A DNA stretch of 64,000 nt from Mantamonas sphyraenae. Its lineage: Eukaryota > CRuMs > Mantamonadidae. The stretch covers positions 136,138 through 200,137 of the forward strand of contig JAPMXV010000040.1 in NCBI GenBank assembly GCA_026936335.1, in the 5' to 3' direction. Each line of letters starts with the position of its first letter. Within the stretch, counting starts at the first letter, position 1. Positions 30,201 through 39,407 of the stretch are shown here, one piece after another. Made by a program: the position numbers and the translations under genes. The notes beneath the pieces were generated by a model. That model was not told the origin of the DNA, ran no database searches, and saw nothing but the letters and a program-made list of their open reading frames with translations.

Positions 30201-33200
30201 CGAATTGCTGCCACTTGGATTTGTGCCGTTGCCTCTCGATTTCTGCCTCCACTTCTTCCTTGTGCGTGCGTGCCTCTTGTACCTTGCGTGCCATATCTGC
30301 TTCCCAGTTCATCACCGTCTCCAGCGTGTTGTCGCCTTCCGTAGCAGTGGCCGATCCTTGAAAGATGCGCAGTTCCTCCAGATGCTTCTTGCGCAGTGCC
30401 TTTTCGCGTGCCTGTTTTTCAAACTGCTCGCGCATGTCATCTTCCATCATTTCAAACTGGGCCTTTGCAATCTCGCGGCTCTTGATGCGGTCTGCGCGCA
30501 CGGCCTTGAGCATGGTCTGGAAATCGGGATGCTGGACAATGGTACGCATGACTGTGATGAGCACAAAGGCAGTGATGTCCAGCAGGGCACCATGGACGGT
30601 GAACGCGCTCCCATCGGAGCGGTTGAGCTTGTGCAGGCCCAGGCGCGGGATGCCCAGGTGGCCCACAAACGGGGCCTGATAGAACAGCTTGACCGTGAGC
30701 ATGACGTACGTGAACACATGGATGTAGCGACACACCAGCAGCGGGTTGGTAAAGAACATCCTGTTCTGTTGAATGAACATCAGGGCGCCGCAGGCGTAGA
30801 TGGCGCCGATGTACGTGTACGTGACGGTGCCCATGAGGAAACAAACCCAACAGATGGTGGGAAACAGATAGCGCACAATCTTCTTGCGCAGCCATGAGCG
30901 GTGGTGCTCCTTGAGATGACCGTGCTTGTCGTACACCTCCTGCAAGGCGGCATCCGGGTGCTTCGGATGAGCAAACTTGACCTGCTGCCCCCAGCACATG
31001 AGGACAACGAAAAAGTCGGACAGGAGCTCGGTAGGGGTGGAGTTGTGCAGGCCGAGCCAGTCGACGGTCTCGCTGCTCTGGATGTGATGCCAGGGCGGGT
31101 GGATGGGAGAGCCGGTGGCGTTGAGCAGGAGCACAGAGTACTGCCACAGCAGTGAGGTAAGGGAAAGGAAGCAAAAGCCAATCCAGATGCGTTTGATGGT
31201 GTTGCGTTTAAAGGCAACGCAGGCACCGCCAAAAGACAGGTTGATCAAGCCGATGAGGTCCATGCGTACGTAACTGGCGACAAGCACGGTGAGAATGACA
31301 AACTCAAAGCCGTAGCGATGGAAGAGTTTGCTCACTCGTGTGAACAGGCGCGTTTCCTCCAGACGAGCCAACTCTTGGCGCGAGCGCGTGCTGTCGCGGC
31401 GCAGTGTGGAATTGACGATGGCAAAGAGGAGCACGAGAAAGTCGGAGCGGAAAGCGTGCCAAGGGGTCGGGTAGTGCACGAGTCCGATCCAGGCGTCGAT
31501 GAGGCCCGGATTTTCGTGCATGCCCTCAAACTGATAGACGTACTTGGCGACCATGATGGCCTGGTAGACGGAAAGGATGACCACCATGCGTGTGCGAGAC
31601 AGGTGACGCAGAGGAACGCTGAAACAGGCCATGAGGACGACAATGGCCGAGAGTACAGACACGGAGCGCCAGTCGGTGACACCCGAGTAGAAAAGAAAGA
31701 AGAGGACGAGACGCGGGGTGTTGATCTCGAGCAGCCAACGCACAAACTGGATGGCGTAGGCGATGCGCTCCCACGTGTCTGTGTCCTTGTCCTTGTCGGT
31801 GACCACCCATTGGCGAACGAGTTCGACGAGCTGGCCCGTGCTGTTGCGCATGCGGCGCATGGCTTGGTCGCGCTCGAGCAGCCGCCAGTACAGGACCGAA
31901 AACACAAAGACGGCAAGGTCGCCGGCAATGACGGGGTCAATCTGGCCCAGCGAGAAGCCCTTTGTGAGCCCGATGCCGAGATCGCCCGGTTCAAATGCAC
32001 TGCCGTTTGCAGAGAGCGAGGCGGCGATGCCCCTGCTGACCACAGGGAACTGGAACACGTAGCGCATAAAGACGACGACGCTGGAGAGAAAGATAAACAC
32101 AGGCCAGACGTGGATGAGGATGGGGCGCAGGTGGCGGTTGGCCTCGTGAAAGACGACGAGCAAGGCGCCCATGACGAGGTGGATGAGGCTGAGCACATTG
32201 GCGCGCAAAATCATGGGCACCAAGAGGAGAAGGAGGATGCATGCATAGAGGAGAAAGGCGTCGCTGAGCCATGCGAGCAGCTTGCTGAGTTTGTCAAACC
32301 AGACGGCTGCTTGCCAACGAGATCGGTCGCGAGCCGAGGCTTTCTCTGTTGCGGCATCGCGATCATCGCTGTTGCCACTGTCTGTGGATTTAGGCATGCG
32401 GCGGGAGCGACGCGAAACGGAGGCCATAGCGGCCTGAGCAGGCGCGACGTAGCCGGCCGAGTGTTGGAGGAGAGTGTGTTCGACGTCGTCATCCCACGCG
32501 TCGGCACTGAGAAAGCGAAAGTGGCGGCCACTGCTGTCTGTGGTGCGCAGAGTGTCGTAGGTGCGTCGCATGGACTGAAAGGTGGCACTGCGAAAGGTGT
32601 TGAGTTGGACGGTGGCCAGAAGGAGGATGAGGAGTTCCCAAAAGATGCCTGCCCACAGGGTGGTGAAGTGGTCCAGGCCAATGTACTCGCTGACCTCTGT
32701 GTCCTTGAACCAAACCAACTGCCAAATGATGATGGTGACGACGACAGCCTGGCAGTAGACGACGAGGCCGAGCCAGGTGCGCTCGGCAAAGTGTGGGAAG
32801 CAGAAGAAGAGAAGGCAAATGAAGAGAAAGACGGCGTTGAACACGGTGACGCGCTGGATGACGCAGAGGATGAGGCCGAGGACTGTGGCGCGAAAGGCGT
32901 GGACGACAATCATGCCCACAAACCACTGTGCGAGCATGATGAGGAACTCCTTGGCGGAGCCGAGGAAGGAAGTGAGCGAGTCGAGGAAGCGGTCAAAGAG
33001 GCCAACTTCCGACACGCGGCTGGCGGCACTGTTCTCGGTGGGGTCGATGGAGACGTTTGAACGCGCGTCATCGTCTTGGCTATTGCCTTCGCCGGTCATT
33101 TCCTTCCACCACTGCGGCGCAGCGGCCTTGTCGGCGGGTTGGGGCAATTGGTGGTCGCCATGCGGACCGAAGCCGTCGTGGCGGCCGTAGCGGTTGGCAA

Positions 33201-34977
33201 TGGCGAGGATGATGGCGCCGACAAGCTGAAGGCCGATTGCCAAAAACGGGGATGCCAGGCGGCGCAGGCCAAACTGTTGGACGACAATGCTGGGAGCGAC
33301 GACGTCAGAGTCCATGTTGACGATGTCCTGGAGGAGGATAAATGCGAGGACATAGGCGACAATGGGAGCGAGGAGGGCGTGGACAAAGTGGTCGTCGACG
33401 CGAAGGACGGCGACAAAGGCAAGGAGGACGAGTGGGAGGGTGATGAAGCCCGGCAGCGAGACGCCCCAGATGATGAAAACCACATAGGTGATGTTGAGGG
33501 TCTGTTGGCGAGAGAGGGAGGCAAGGTAGGCGAGGATGGACCAGGCAAACTGGACCTGGCCCTGCTGCTTGGCTGAGTGTGCATAGGGCCTCTTGCTAGG
33601 GCTTGCGTCACTATCGCTGCGGCTTGAGTCACTGTCGTGTGCAGGGTGGTCGTCGTCGGCCACGTCTGCAGTGTGGGAGGAAGCGTCGCTGCCTTTTCGA
33701 TTTCTGCGGCGAGCACGAGGCACAAGGAGAGTGGACTGTCGGGGGGCCGCACTGCGCACAGAGGAGGAGGAAGCGGCATGGGTTGTCTCCATATTTGTTG
33801 CATCGGACGAGGAGGCGCCGTTGTCCTCGTTGAGGCGAAGAGAGGGCACGGTGGGAGGCTGGAAGGAACCGGCAATGGCAAAGTCTGAGCGTGCAGAGAG
33901 AGGACGTGTGCCTGGGTCGTGTTGGGGGTGGGAGGTAGCAAGGAGAGGCTGTGCGAGGTCGTTTGCAGTGCTGGCGGTCGTGAGGAAGCTGTCGTCTGCG
34001 GGAGGGGCTTCTCGTGTGGGTTTGCGAACCCGACCGATGGTTCGAGCGTACACACCGAGGTGGCGCATGCGGCGGTACATGTCGAGACGGGCGCGCTTCT
34101 GGCTCTGCTGGAACTGCACGTTGACGACAAAGAGGGTGAGGACGGAAAAGAAGTTGAGGAGTGCCTCGAGGTTGGAGGTGAGGCGGTCGTTGACAAAAAA
34201 GCGTACGACTCCGATCCACGAAGGGAGGAAGTGGTCGGACTCGTCAAACTGAGAGACGTAGACGAAAATAATATGGGTAGGGCCGAGGAAAAGGTGTGCA
34301 CGAAGCATGTTGCGGCGGATGCGAACAAGGCTGTTGTGTTCGGTGGTCCAGAGCCAGAGGAGGACGGCAAAGACGGTGAGGTAGGCGAGGGAGAGGAGGG
34401 ACGGCAGCGAGGCAGCAGCGACGCCAAGGAGGGAGAGGAGGATGGCAGTCCATGTGTTTGAAGAAACGCGCGGGGTGCTCGTGTCCTCCTTGGGGCCGTT
34501 GTCGGCCTGTGGATTTGTGTGCAGATCGGCGAGGGTTGTGCGCTTGACGGAGTAAACGAGGATGGAGTCCACGGCGCGGAGGGAGTAGCGGCGCAACAGA
34601 TAGTATGAAGCAAAGCTGCAGAGGAGGGCGAGGACGTCTGTGAGGACGTGGCGGACGTTGTTTGCGAGGTGTTTGTAAAAGCCGAGACCCAAGTGCCGGA
34701 TGAGGTCGTGGTTGGCCGGTATGACGCCCTGGACTTCGAGGATGCCTGTGACAATGTGTGCCACGATGGACGAGGAAGAAGAGAGACTCAGGAGGTGTGT
34801 GATGCGAGTGTAGGAGGCGAGACGGGGTGCTTTGCGTTCATGCAGCTGGACAGCGACCATGAGGATGAAGCAGAGCATGTATAGGATGGACGAGACACTG
34901 AGCTTTGTGCCGGCACTCACTAAAATGGTAGCAGGGACGACCACCTGCATAAAGAAAGCAGGTGAGCGGAGCTGCAT
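27274..34977 (-). CDS. PIEZO: Piezo mechanosensitive ion channel
   Basis: Intronless, 2,567 aa, from ATG 34977; upstream open codons to 35022 lack an ATG. The protein is a long series of hydrophobic four-helix units separated by charged loops, as in the blade of animal Piezo. The C-terminal pore module is clear: SPLLLMSTGTPLM, CLLTGYPPLYQLEM (cap region), then the cytosolic end SLMQLCDDLYAARQDEDL and ELLDVYRSPVLLMRLTG, which closely follows the conserved Piezo C-terminus. Low-complexity Ser/Asp loops are present near 30000 and 33700. It should form a trimeric cation channel gated by membrane tension. A gene of this size without any detectable intron is notable. It is tandem with the CoA-transferase gene; only 45 bp separate its start from that gene's stop. 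Confidence 0.95.
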   Translation of the reverse strand: MQLRSPAFFMQVVVPATILVSAGTKLSVSSILYMLCFILMVAVQLHERKAPRLASYTRITHLLSLSSSSSIVAHIVTGILEVQGVIPANHDLIRHLGLGFYKHLANNVRHVLTDVLALLCSFASYYLLRRYSLRAVDSILVYSVKRTTLADLHTNPQADNGPKEDTSTPRVSSNTWTAILLSLLGVAAASLPSLLSLAYLTVFAVLLWLWTTEHNSLVRIRRNMLRAHLFLGPTHIIFVYVSQFDESDHFLPSWIGVVRFFVNDRLTSNLEALLNFFSVLTLFVVNVQFQQSQKRARLDMYRRMRHLGVYARTIGRVRKPTREAPPADDSFLTTASTANDLAQPLLATSHPQHDPGTRPLSARSDFAIAGSFQPPTVPSLRLNEDNGASSSDATNMETTHAASSSSVRSAAPRQSTLLVPRARRRNRKGSDASSHTADVADDDHPAHDSDSSRSDSDASPSKRPYAHSAKQQGQVQFAWSILAYLASLSRQQTLNITYVVFIIWGVSLPGFITLPLVLLAFVAVLRVDDHFVHALLAPIVAYVLAFILLQDIVNMDSDVVAPSIVVQQFGLRRLASPFLAIGLQLVGAIILAIANRYGRHDGFGPHGDHQLPQPADKAAAPQWWKEMTGEGNSQDDDARSNVSIDPTENSAASRVSEVGLFDRFLDSLTSFLGSAKEFLIMLAQWFVGMIVVHAFRATVLGLILCVIQRVTVFNAVFLFICLLFFCFPHFAERTWLGLVVYCQAVVVTIIIWQLVWFKDTEVSEYIGLDHFTTLWAGIFWELLILLLATVQLNTFRSATFQSMRRTYDTLRTTDSSGRHFRFLSADAWDDDVEHTLLQHSAGYVAPAQAAMASVSRRSRRMPKSTDSGNSDDRDAATEKASARDRSRWQAAVWFDKLSKLLAWLSDAFLLYACILLLLLVPMILRANVLSLIHLVMGALLVVFHEANRHLRPILIHVWPVFIFLSSVVVFMRYVFQFPVVSRGIAASLSANGSAFEPGDLGIGLTKGFSLGQIDPVIAGDLAVFVFSVLYWRLLERDQAMRRMRNSTGQLVELVRQWVVTDKDKDTDTWERIAYAIQFVRWLLEINTPRLVLFFLFYSGVTDWRSVSVLSAIVVLMACFSVPLRHLSRTRMVVILSVYQAIMVAKYVYQFEGMHENPGLIDAWIGLVHYPTPWHAFRSDFLVLLFAIVNSTLRRDSTRSRQELARLEETRLFTRVSKLFHRYGFEFVILTVLVASYVRMDLIGLINLSFGGACVAFKRNTIKRIWIGFCFLSLTSLLWQYSVLLLNATGSPIHPPWHHIQSSETVDWLGLHNSTPTELLSDFFVVLMCWGQQVKFAHPKHPDAALQEVYDKHGHLKEHHRSWLRKKIVRYLFPTICWVCFLMGTVTYTYIGAIYACGALMFIQQNRMFFTNPLLVCRYIHVFTYVMLTVKLFYQAPFVGHLGIPRLGLHKLNRSDGSAFTVHGALLDITAFVLITVMRTIVQHPDFQTMLKAVRADRIKSREIAKAQFEMMEDDMREQFEKQAREKALRKKHLEELRIFQGSATATEGDNTLETVMNWEADMARKVQEARTHKEEVEAEIERQRHKSKWQQFAHWIVSQDPWKRLDDYLWRKRRGTMSAHPNKRAGEEDEDVVALSDDDDRDSEEMSIKNTSTRGFPVDSDSGGDDDKESSTSSDNMSEGKGNEAKALLEAAFEEEVVYVDRPDAESVPEEGAGTTKTYGLMDVMQAMGHWLQFNSQLICFVLFIMVHTSDADVLSVMYPVAMLVYGVTRRIRTAGFWDVMLIYTQSCTMLKFFFQFGFVCACRSSDGLWRYTMACGPDVCHVPQATSTWSAELAMPRVIGLFKFEQSFFASTYWDLLLLAALCYHRHMRNKLGIDTLARLMDTHVRRAFERHQNRVRAMEAATAEDAAEDLMPSTRKGMALLDELFPSDASSHPSELWTASDMNENQSTASTARPVAPKLGQLGRSKGAASLNVGSSNSLFGSTEAGSRVPVRDWWAWLGYSGYKPGRDWYVWQFVIEFILFIYLLAFFPLYTDSNANGQGESLTDFVVNNRIPGPLVFAMLSQFGLLIVDRVLYLYRALALKTVVHFCMVITQHVLITFWLPDLARVAFANNIALRTLYVLKAIAMWLSAMQVADGYPRYTYGQFLMRYKQVEEMYAYIVYRSIPFVYELRSLLDWICTKTTMTFFEWLKLEDIYSQLYAIQCDRNYYKRYPRSRGDKVRADMKIGQGVAIFVALVFLVWSPLLLMSTGTPLMSKNLLIRTDVSCLLTGYPPLYQLEMAARITNTTESEVNVWQKQYEMPELGTEEGLENSQLLRMTQGSQYLWDISPTSYDSMMLRMSDPRPFELTTTLSFVRRGPPVSPVIKMSYSHQLNKKQRDSLFRILNETQELGSSDEVMVVPDLLPRFIEVPATGVPRPMSNRRDYTFNVTAYISLNQSSRGLPFWVIRQEPGPAFPGEDLTMVTLSARFPSGVVSQIASLGVVGLYVGVVLSVGRFLRLSLTGLGRDAMFTDLPDVTSLMQLCDDLYAARQDEDLMLEETLYHELLDVYRSPVLLMRLTGTWKDKYD

Positions 34978-35022
34978 TGCGTGTTGAGGTTTTGTTTTGT
35001 TGTGGCTTGGTGAGGGCGGCAA

Positions 35023-36512
35023 TCACCAGGGGTGGCAAACATCCAGGCCCCATTGCTCGTGGGCAGCACGTTCGAGGGATTCACGATCGTCGGGGTGGGC
35101 AATATCGATAAGGGCGCGAGCTCGCTGGGCGATGTTTTTGCCAAAGAGATAGGCAGCACCGTACTCTGTGACGACCCAGTGCGTGTTTGCACGCGAGGTG
35201 ACGACGCCCGCACCCGGCTTGAGGGTGCTGACAATGCGAGGGAGACCCTTGCCCGTGCGGGACGGGAGGGCGATGATGGGCACGCCGCCGCGGCTGAGGG
35301 CAGCGCCGCGTTCAAAGTCAAGCTGGCCTCCAATGCCGCTGTAGATGTGTGTACCGATGCTGTCTGCGCACACTTGCCCACTGAGGTCGATTTCCAGGGC
35401 CGAGTTGATTGCGACGACGTTGTCGTTCTTGCGGATGGTGCTCGGGTTGTTGCTGGTTGTTGAGATGTCATGGAGGGGGGGGGGGGGGGGGGGGGTGCGG
35501 GAGGGTGTGAGTGGGTGGATGAGGGGGTAATCCGCGCTGTACACACGTACACAAAGTGGGACGAATCAAACTGGACGATGGGGTTGTCGTCGATAAAGTC
35601 CATGATGGCGCGGCTGCCCATGACAAAGCTGGTGAGGACGACGCCAGGACGGACGACCTTGCGCGAGTTGTCGACAGCGCCAGTCTTGATGAGGTCGATG
35701 ACATTGTCGGCCATCATTTCTGTGTGGATGCCGAGGTGGCGGTGTTGACTGAGGTTGGAAAGGACGGCGTCGGGGATGGCACCGATGCCCATCTGGAGAC
35801 AGGCACCGTCTGGGATCATGCCTGCGATGACCTTGCCAATCTTGTCCTGCTCTTCGGTGCGCTTGCGAGGCTTGAGGAGAGGCAGGTCCTGGGTGAGCGA
35901 GACAATCGCGTCGATCTGGCTGGCGTGGAGGTTGCCTGCGCCATGGGTACGTGGAATGTTTTCGTTGACCTGGGCCACAACACAATGTGCATTCTGGGCG
36001 GCGACGAGGGAGGTGTCACAGCTGGGACCCAGTGAGTAGAAGCCGTGCTTGTCCGGTGGCGAGACGCTGATGAGAGCAATGTCGACCTTGACGTGGCCGT
36101 CCATAAAGAGCTTGGGCACCTCGCTGAGGAAAATGGGCACAAAGCTGCCATTGCCCTGCTGGAGGCTGTTGCGTGTGTTGCCGCCGACAAAGAGGTTGTT
36201 GATTTTGAAGGAGTTTGCACACTCTGGTTCAGCATACGGGGCAGCACCTTCAGTGTGCAGATGGACGACGTGGACATTGCTGAGCTCTTTGTGGCGCCTG
36301 GCCATGGCAGCAGTGAGGGCAAGAGGCGTGGCGCAGGCCGTGTGCACAAAGACGGTGTCGTGGGACTTGATGCGTCGAACTGCCTCATCGGCGGACAATT
36401 CCATGGGGCGTGCGTCCCAGTCGAAGCGAGAAGCAAACGCACGGCGAGTTTGTGCGTGGAGGGCCGCTGCACATGTGGCTGCGGTTGTGGAGGAGGAAGA
36501 ACGAGAAAACAT
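35023..36512 (-). CDS. Mitochondrial acetyl-CoA hydrolase / CoA-transferase (ACH1 family)
   Basis: Two exons, 35551-36512 and 35023-35452 (right to left), 463 aa. Donor GTACGT follows the codon fragment GT, and the splice joins DSSHFV to NNPSTIRKND, which matches the family across the junction. The N-terminus (MFSRSSSSTTAATCAAAL, then QTRRAFASRF) looks like a mitochondrial presequence. Conserved blocks include VHTACATPLAL, GFYSLGPSCDTS, GIGAIPDAVL, GIHTEMMADNV with the likely catalytic Glu, and VAINSALEIDLSGQVCADS. Family members swap CoA between acetate, succinate, propionate or 4-hydroxybutyrate; this one fits the acetate:succinate or 4-hydroxybutyrate CoA-transferase branch. Anaerobic acetate production or acyl-CoA detoxification are both possible. 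Confidence 0.88.
35475..35495. repeat. 21-base poly-G (poly-C on the sense strand) in the ACH1 intron
   Basis: Uninterrupted G21 on the plus strand. On the coding strand it is C21, ending 22 bases before the acceptor, so it sits where a polypyrimidine tract would. The exact length may be unreliable in sequencing. Confidence 0.9.
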
Positions 36513-36580
36513 GGGGTGTGTACACAGCAGGGTGTTTTGCTGGTCGAGGGGGTGGAGGGGGGCGAGTGAGCATGAAGAAT

Positions 36581-36615
36581 GGTGGTGGTGGTGGTGGTGA
36601 TGATGATGGTGATGG
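36581..36615. repeat. GGT/GAT trinucleotide repeat between ACH1 and V-ATPase subunit d
   Basis: Seven GGT units followed by GAT/GGT units lie in the 122-bp spacer between the two minus-strand genes, in the 5' UTR or promoter of the CoA-transferase. Confidence 0.85.
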
Positions 36616-36634
36616 TGTGTGCATTGCGTTGTGA

Positions 36635-38126
36635 TTACCACAGCTCGATGTAGTTGTCGACCTGGTCCTTGCGGTTCTGGGAGACGCATTCTGCGATCCA
36701 GACGACGTTGCGGATCTCTTGCTCCTTGAGCTTGACGTAGGCGTAGAAGACACCGTAGTTGAACTGCTGGTTGAAGGCGTTCTTGAGGACCTCGACCTCA
36801 TACTCGTGGAAAAGGTCATCGAGGCGGGTCTTTGCGTCGTCGTGGCCGAGGATGGAGGCGTAGGGCTCGTAGGCCTCGACAGCCTTGGCGACCTCCTCGA
36901 GAGACTCGGCTTTGGCCAGCTTGTCGGTGACGTGGGGATAGAGCTTGCCAAAGGACGGGTAGAGCTTGGCGCGGTCGTCCTTGTTGAGCTCCTTGGCAAT
37001 GAAAGAGTTGACGGTGATGTTGATGGCGCGCTTGTCGGCCTCAAACTCGAGGAGCTCGCTCATGACCTCTGCAGTGGTGCCGCCAAGCTCGTTGACGTAA
37101 GCGTAGAAGTCGTTGAGGTAAGCACAGCGGAGGGTGAGGCGAATGAGTTCGGTGGACACCTCGGTGAGGTCGTCCTCGGTGGTGCCGGACATCTGGAAGT
37201 ACGGGGCTGTGTGGAGGAGGGTTACAAGTGAGGGCGGGAGGGTGTGAGTCTTGGGCAGGGAGCCCCGCAGAGAGCAAGGTGTCGCGGGGAGGAGAAAGCG
37301 TGGGATCGTCGCCGGGCTGGGATTTCCCTCCCACGGAGCGGGGCTGAGGCGAGAGGGGAGTTTTCCGCAGGCAGGAAGGAAGAAGGGCCAGTGTATGGCG
37401 GCTCCGGGGATATGTGTGACAAGGGAGGGGACGTACCGAGGGGCGTGTCTGCAAGGACCTCGTTGTAGAGCTCGGAGGCGGTGGTCGTGGCGGTGAGCGC
37501 ATTCATGCTCTCAAACTTGCCGAGCTCGTGGGTCTTGGAAATCATCTCGCTGCTGTCACGGTTGTGCATGGTGGCCTTGATGAGGAGCATGACGTTGTCG
37601 ATCATGTAGCTGTATGTGATGTAGTCGAGGAACTTTGCGAGAGGGTCGCCAATTTGGGCTTGAAGGAGGCGGAACTCGTCGACGAGTTTCTCCGTGCACT
37701 TGGTCTTGAGGGTGGCAGCAGAGAGAGGCGAGGGCTCGTTGGCGAGAAAGTTGCCATAGTCTGTGTTGGCCAGGTGGAGTTTCATGTCTGTGGGATGGGC
37801 GAGGAAGAGGTGGAGAGGGGGACAAGGGTGTGAGGGAGATTCAGGCGCGTGGACAATGGGCGCTTGGCAGAGAAAAGGGACGGGGACGGGAAGGACGGGC
37901 AGGGGAGGCTGAACAGGAGGACAAGCAAACAGGAAGGGGAGGTGGAGAGTAACGGACCATCGATGGCGTCGCACTGGGTCAGGTTCTGGTAGTCGGCGGT
38001 GGTGAGGAGGCCGCCCTTGAAGCCGCGGACGAGGCCGTCAGCAAAGCCGTCGTCCATGTTGAAGGTGAGGGAATCGCCCACCGTCAACGCGTTGAGGCCC
38101 TTTGTGTAGTAAGCGGAATAGGACAT
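36635..38126 (-). CDS. ATP6V0D: V-type proton ATPase subunit d
   Basis: Three exons: 37958-38126, 37437-37787 and 36635-37206 (right to left), 363 aa. The first donor is unusual (GTCCGT), the second GTACGT. Splicing yields [20 protein letters not shown] and [12 protein letters not shown], both reproducing conserved family sequence across the junctions. Other signatures are [68 protein letters not shown] and [11 protein letters not shown]. Subunit d is the peripheral stalk-base protein that couples the V1 rotor to the membrane c-ring of the vacuolar and endosomal pump. Complete and unremarkable apart from the donor. Confidence 0.95.
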
Positions 38127-38168
38127 GGGATGGATTGAACCGGAGATTTGTTGGGGAGGATGGAGGCG

Positions 38169-39358
38169 TCAGAGAACCTCGATGTCGAGGGAGGCCCGCA
38201 GGCATTCGAGGGATTTGTCGAGCATGGCTTCGGGCACAAGGACATAGTCGTCGTTGGCGGCGGACATATAGTAGATGGGGATGCCATGGGCAGCAAGGAT
38301 ACAGGAAACAGGGGCGACCAGGGGAACGCCGCTGTCGCCCATGCCGCCAAATGTGACGCGGAGGACGCGCCAGAGGGTGTCGTTGACGGTGATACAGTCG
38401 CACACGTGCTCAAAGACGGCCACCTGGTCCTTGCTGCAAATGAGGGTGGCGTCTGTGTTGGAGACGGTGTAGGAGAAGAAGACGTTGGGTTGCTTGTCGA
38501 CAAAGAGCTGGAGGAGGGGGTTTGTGCAGGTGGCGAGGGCGTTGCGTTCAATGAGGACAAGGACCATGTCGCCAGCAATGATTTCGAGGACCATGGATGG
38601 GAGCCCGGCCCAACGTTCGGACTGCAGCGAGTCGCGCTCGACAAGAGGCACAGTGCCGGTCTGAGATTCAAGGCCACGCAGACGATCCTTGAGGACGACC
38701 ATATTTGCCTCGATGGTGTCGTAGGCGGATTCAAAGACGTCTGGGGAGGTGACGACGAGATCGGAGTTGAACACGCTGACATAGAGCAGGGAGAGGTCCT
38801 GAGGGGCAAGGGCGGCCACGAAGCCGGTCATGTCTGTGGGTTGAAGAGTCGGGTGTGGCACGAGGGAGCGTTAGGTGCATCGGAAAGGGGGAGAAAGGGG
38901 TTGAAAGGTTGGTTGTGGGCCCACATACCAATTGCTGCGGCGCCTTCGTGGATGTCAAGGGCACAGAGACCCGAGTCGACGATTCGGACACGGTCTTTGT
39001 CGAACGTGTCTGCAGTGTCGTCGTCCATGAGGACGGAAATTGCGCCCTGGATCTCGTTGTAGCTGAAGAAGAAGGGTGCGTCGAGACGAGTGCCGGAGCA
39101 GCAGGCAACCAGGAGTAGGGCGCGGAGATCGAGGTCGTCACGGGACATTTGGCACATGCGCAGGGTGCAGTCGAGACGAGTGACAAAGAGGTCGTCTGCA
39201 GAAGCAAAGCCTGCGCTGTCGGTGCTTTTGTGGGAGGCGGCGGCGGCGACAACGGAGAGGCCAACAACAGGGGGGGATGTGGACAGGGAGTCATCGACGT
39301 CGGCCGAGTGTGACTCGAGTGTGTCCGTGGAGGGCTCGAGCGGAGGATTGGAGGACAT
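38169..39358 (-). CDS. CASTOR/GATS-like ACT-domain protein
   Basis: Two exons, 38929-39358 and 38169-38833 (right to left), 364 aa; donor GTATGT. Exon 1 is Ser/Asp-rich for 60 residues, then RLDCTLRMCQMSRDDLDL, APFFFSYNEIQGAISVLMDD and the ACT start ALDIHEGAAAIDM. Exon 2 continues GFVAALAPQDLSLLYVSVF and ends with the second ACT unit, AAHGIPIYYMSAANDDYVLV. The pattern of paired ACT folds with GIPIYYMS...DYVLV is that of animal CASTOR1/2, the cytosolic arginine sensors that bind GATOR2 upstream of TORC1. Whether the arginine pocket is kept cannot be judged without a structure-based alignment. The long middle insert is unlike the human proteins. Another double-ACT regulator is possible. Confidence 0.6.
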
Positions 39359-39407
39359 GGGATGGATGTGTGTCGCGGAGCGCAGGCAGGCAAAAAGCAA
39401 CGTCATC
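39359..39407. promoter_or_regulatory. Shared divergent promoter region (CASTOR-like / flagellar protein)
   Basis: 49 bases between opposed start codons. No TATA box; an AAAAAGCAACG stretch is the only A-rich segment. Inferred from spacing. Confidence 0.35.

Noticed and set aside
31318-33060. 580-codon plus-strand frame opposite Piezo
   Set aside because: Charged low-complexity translation with no motif; Piezo on the other strand is unambiguous.
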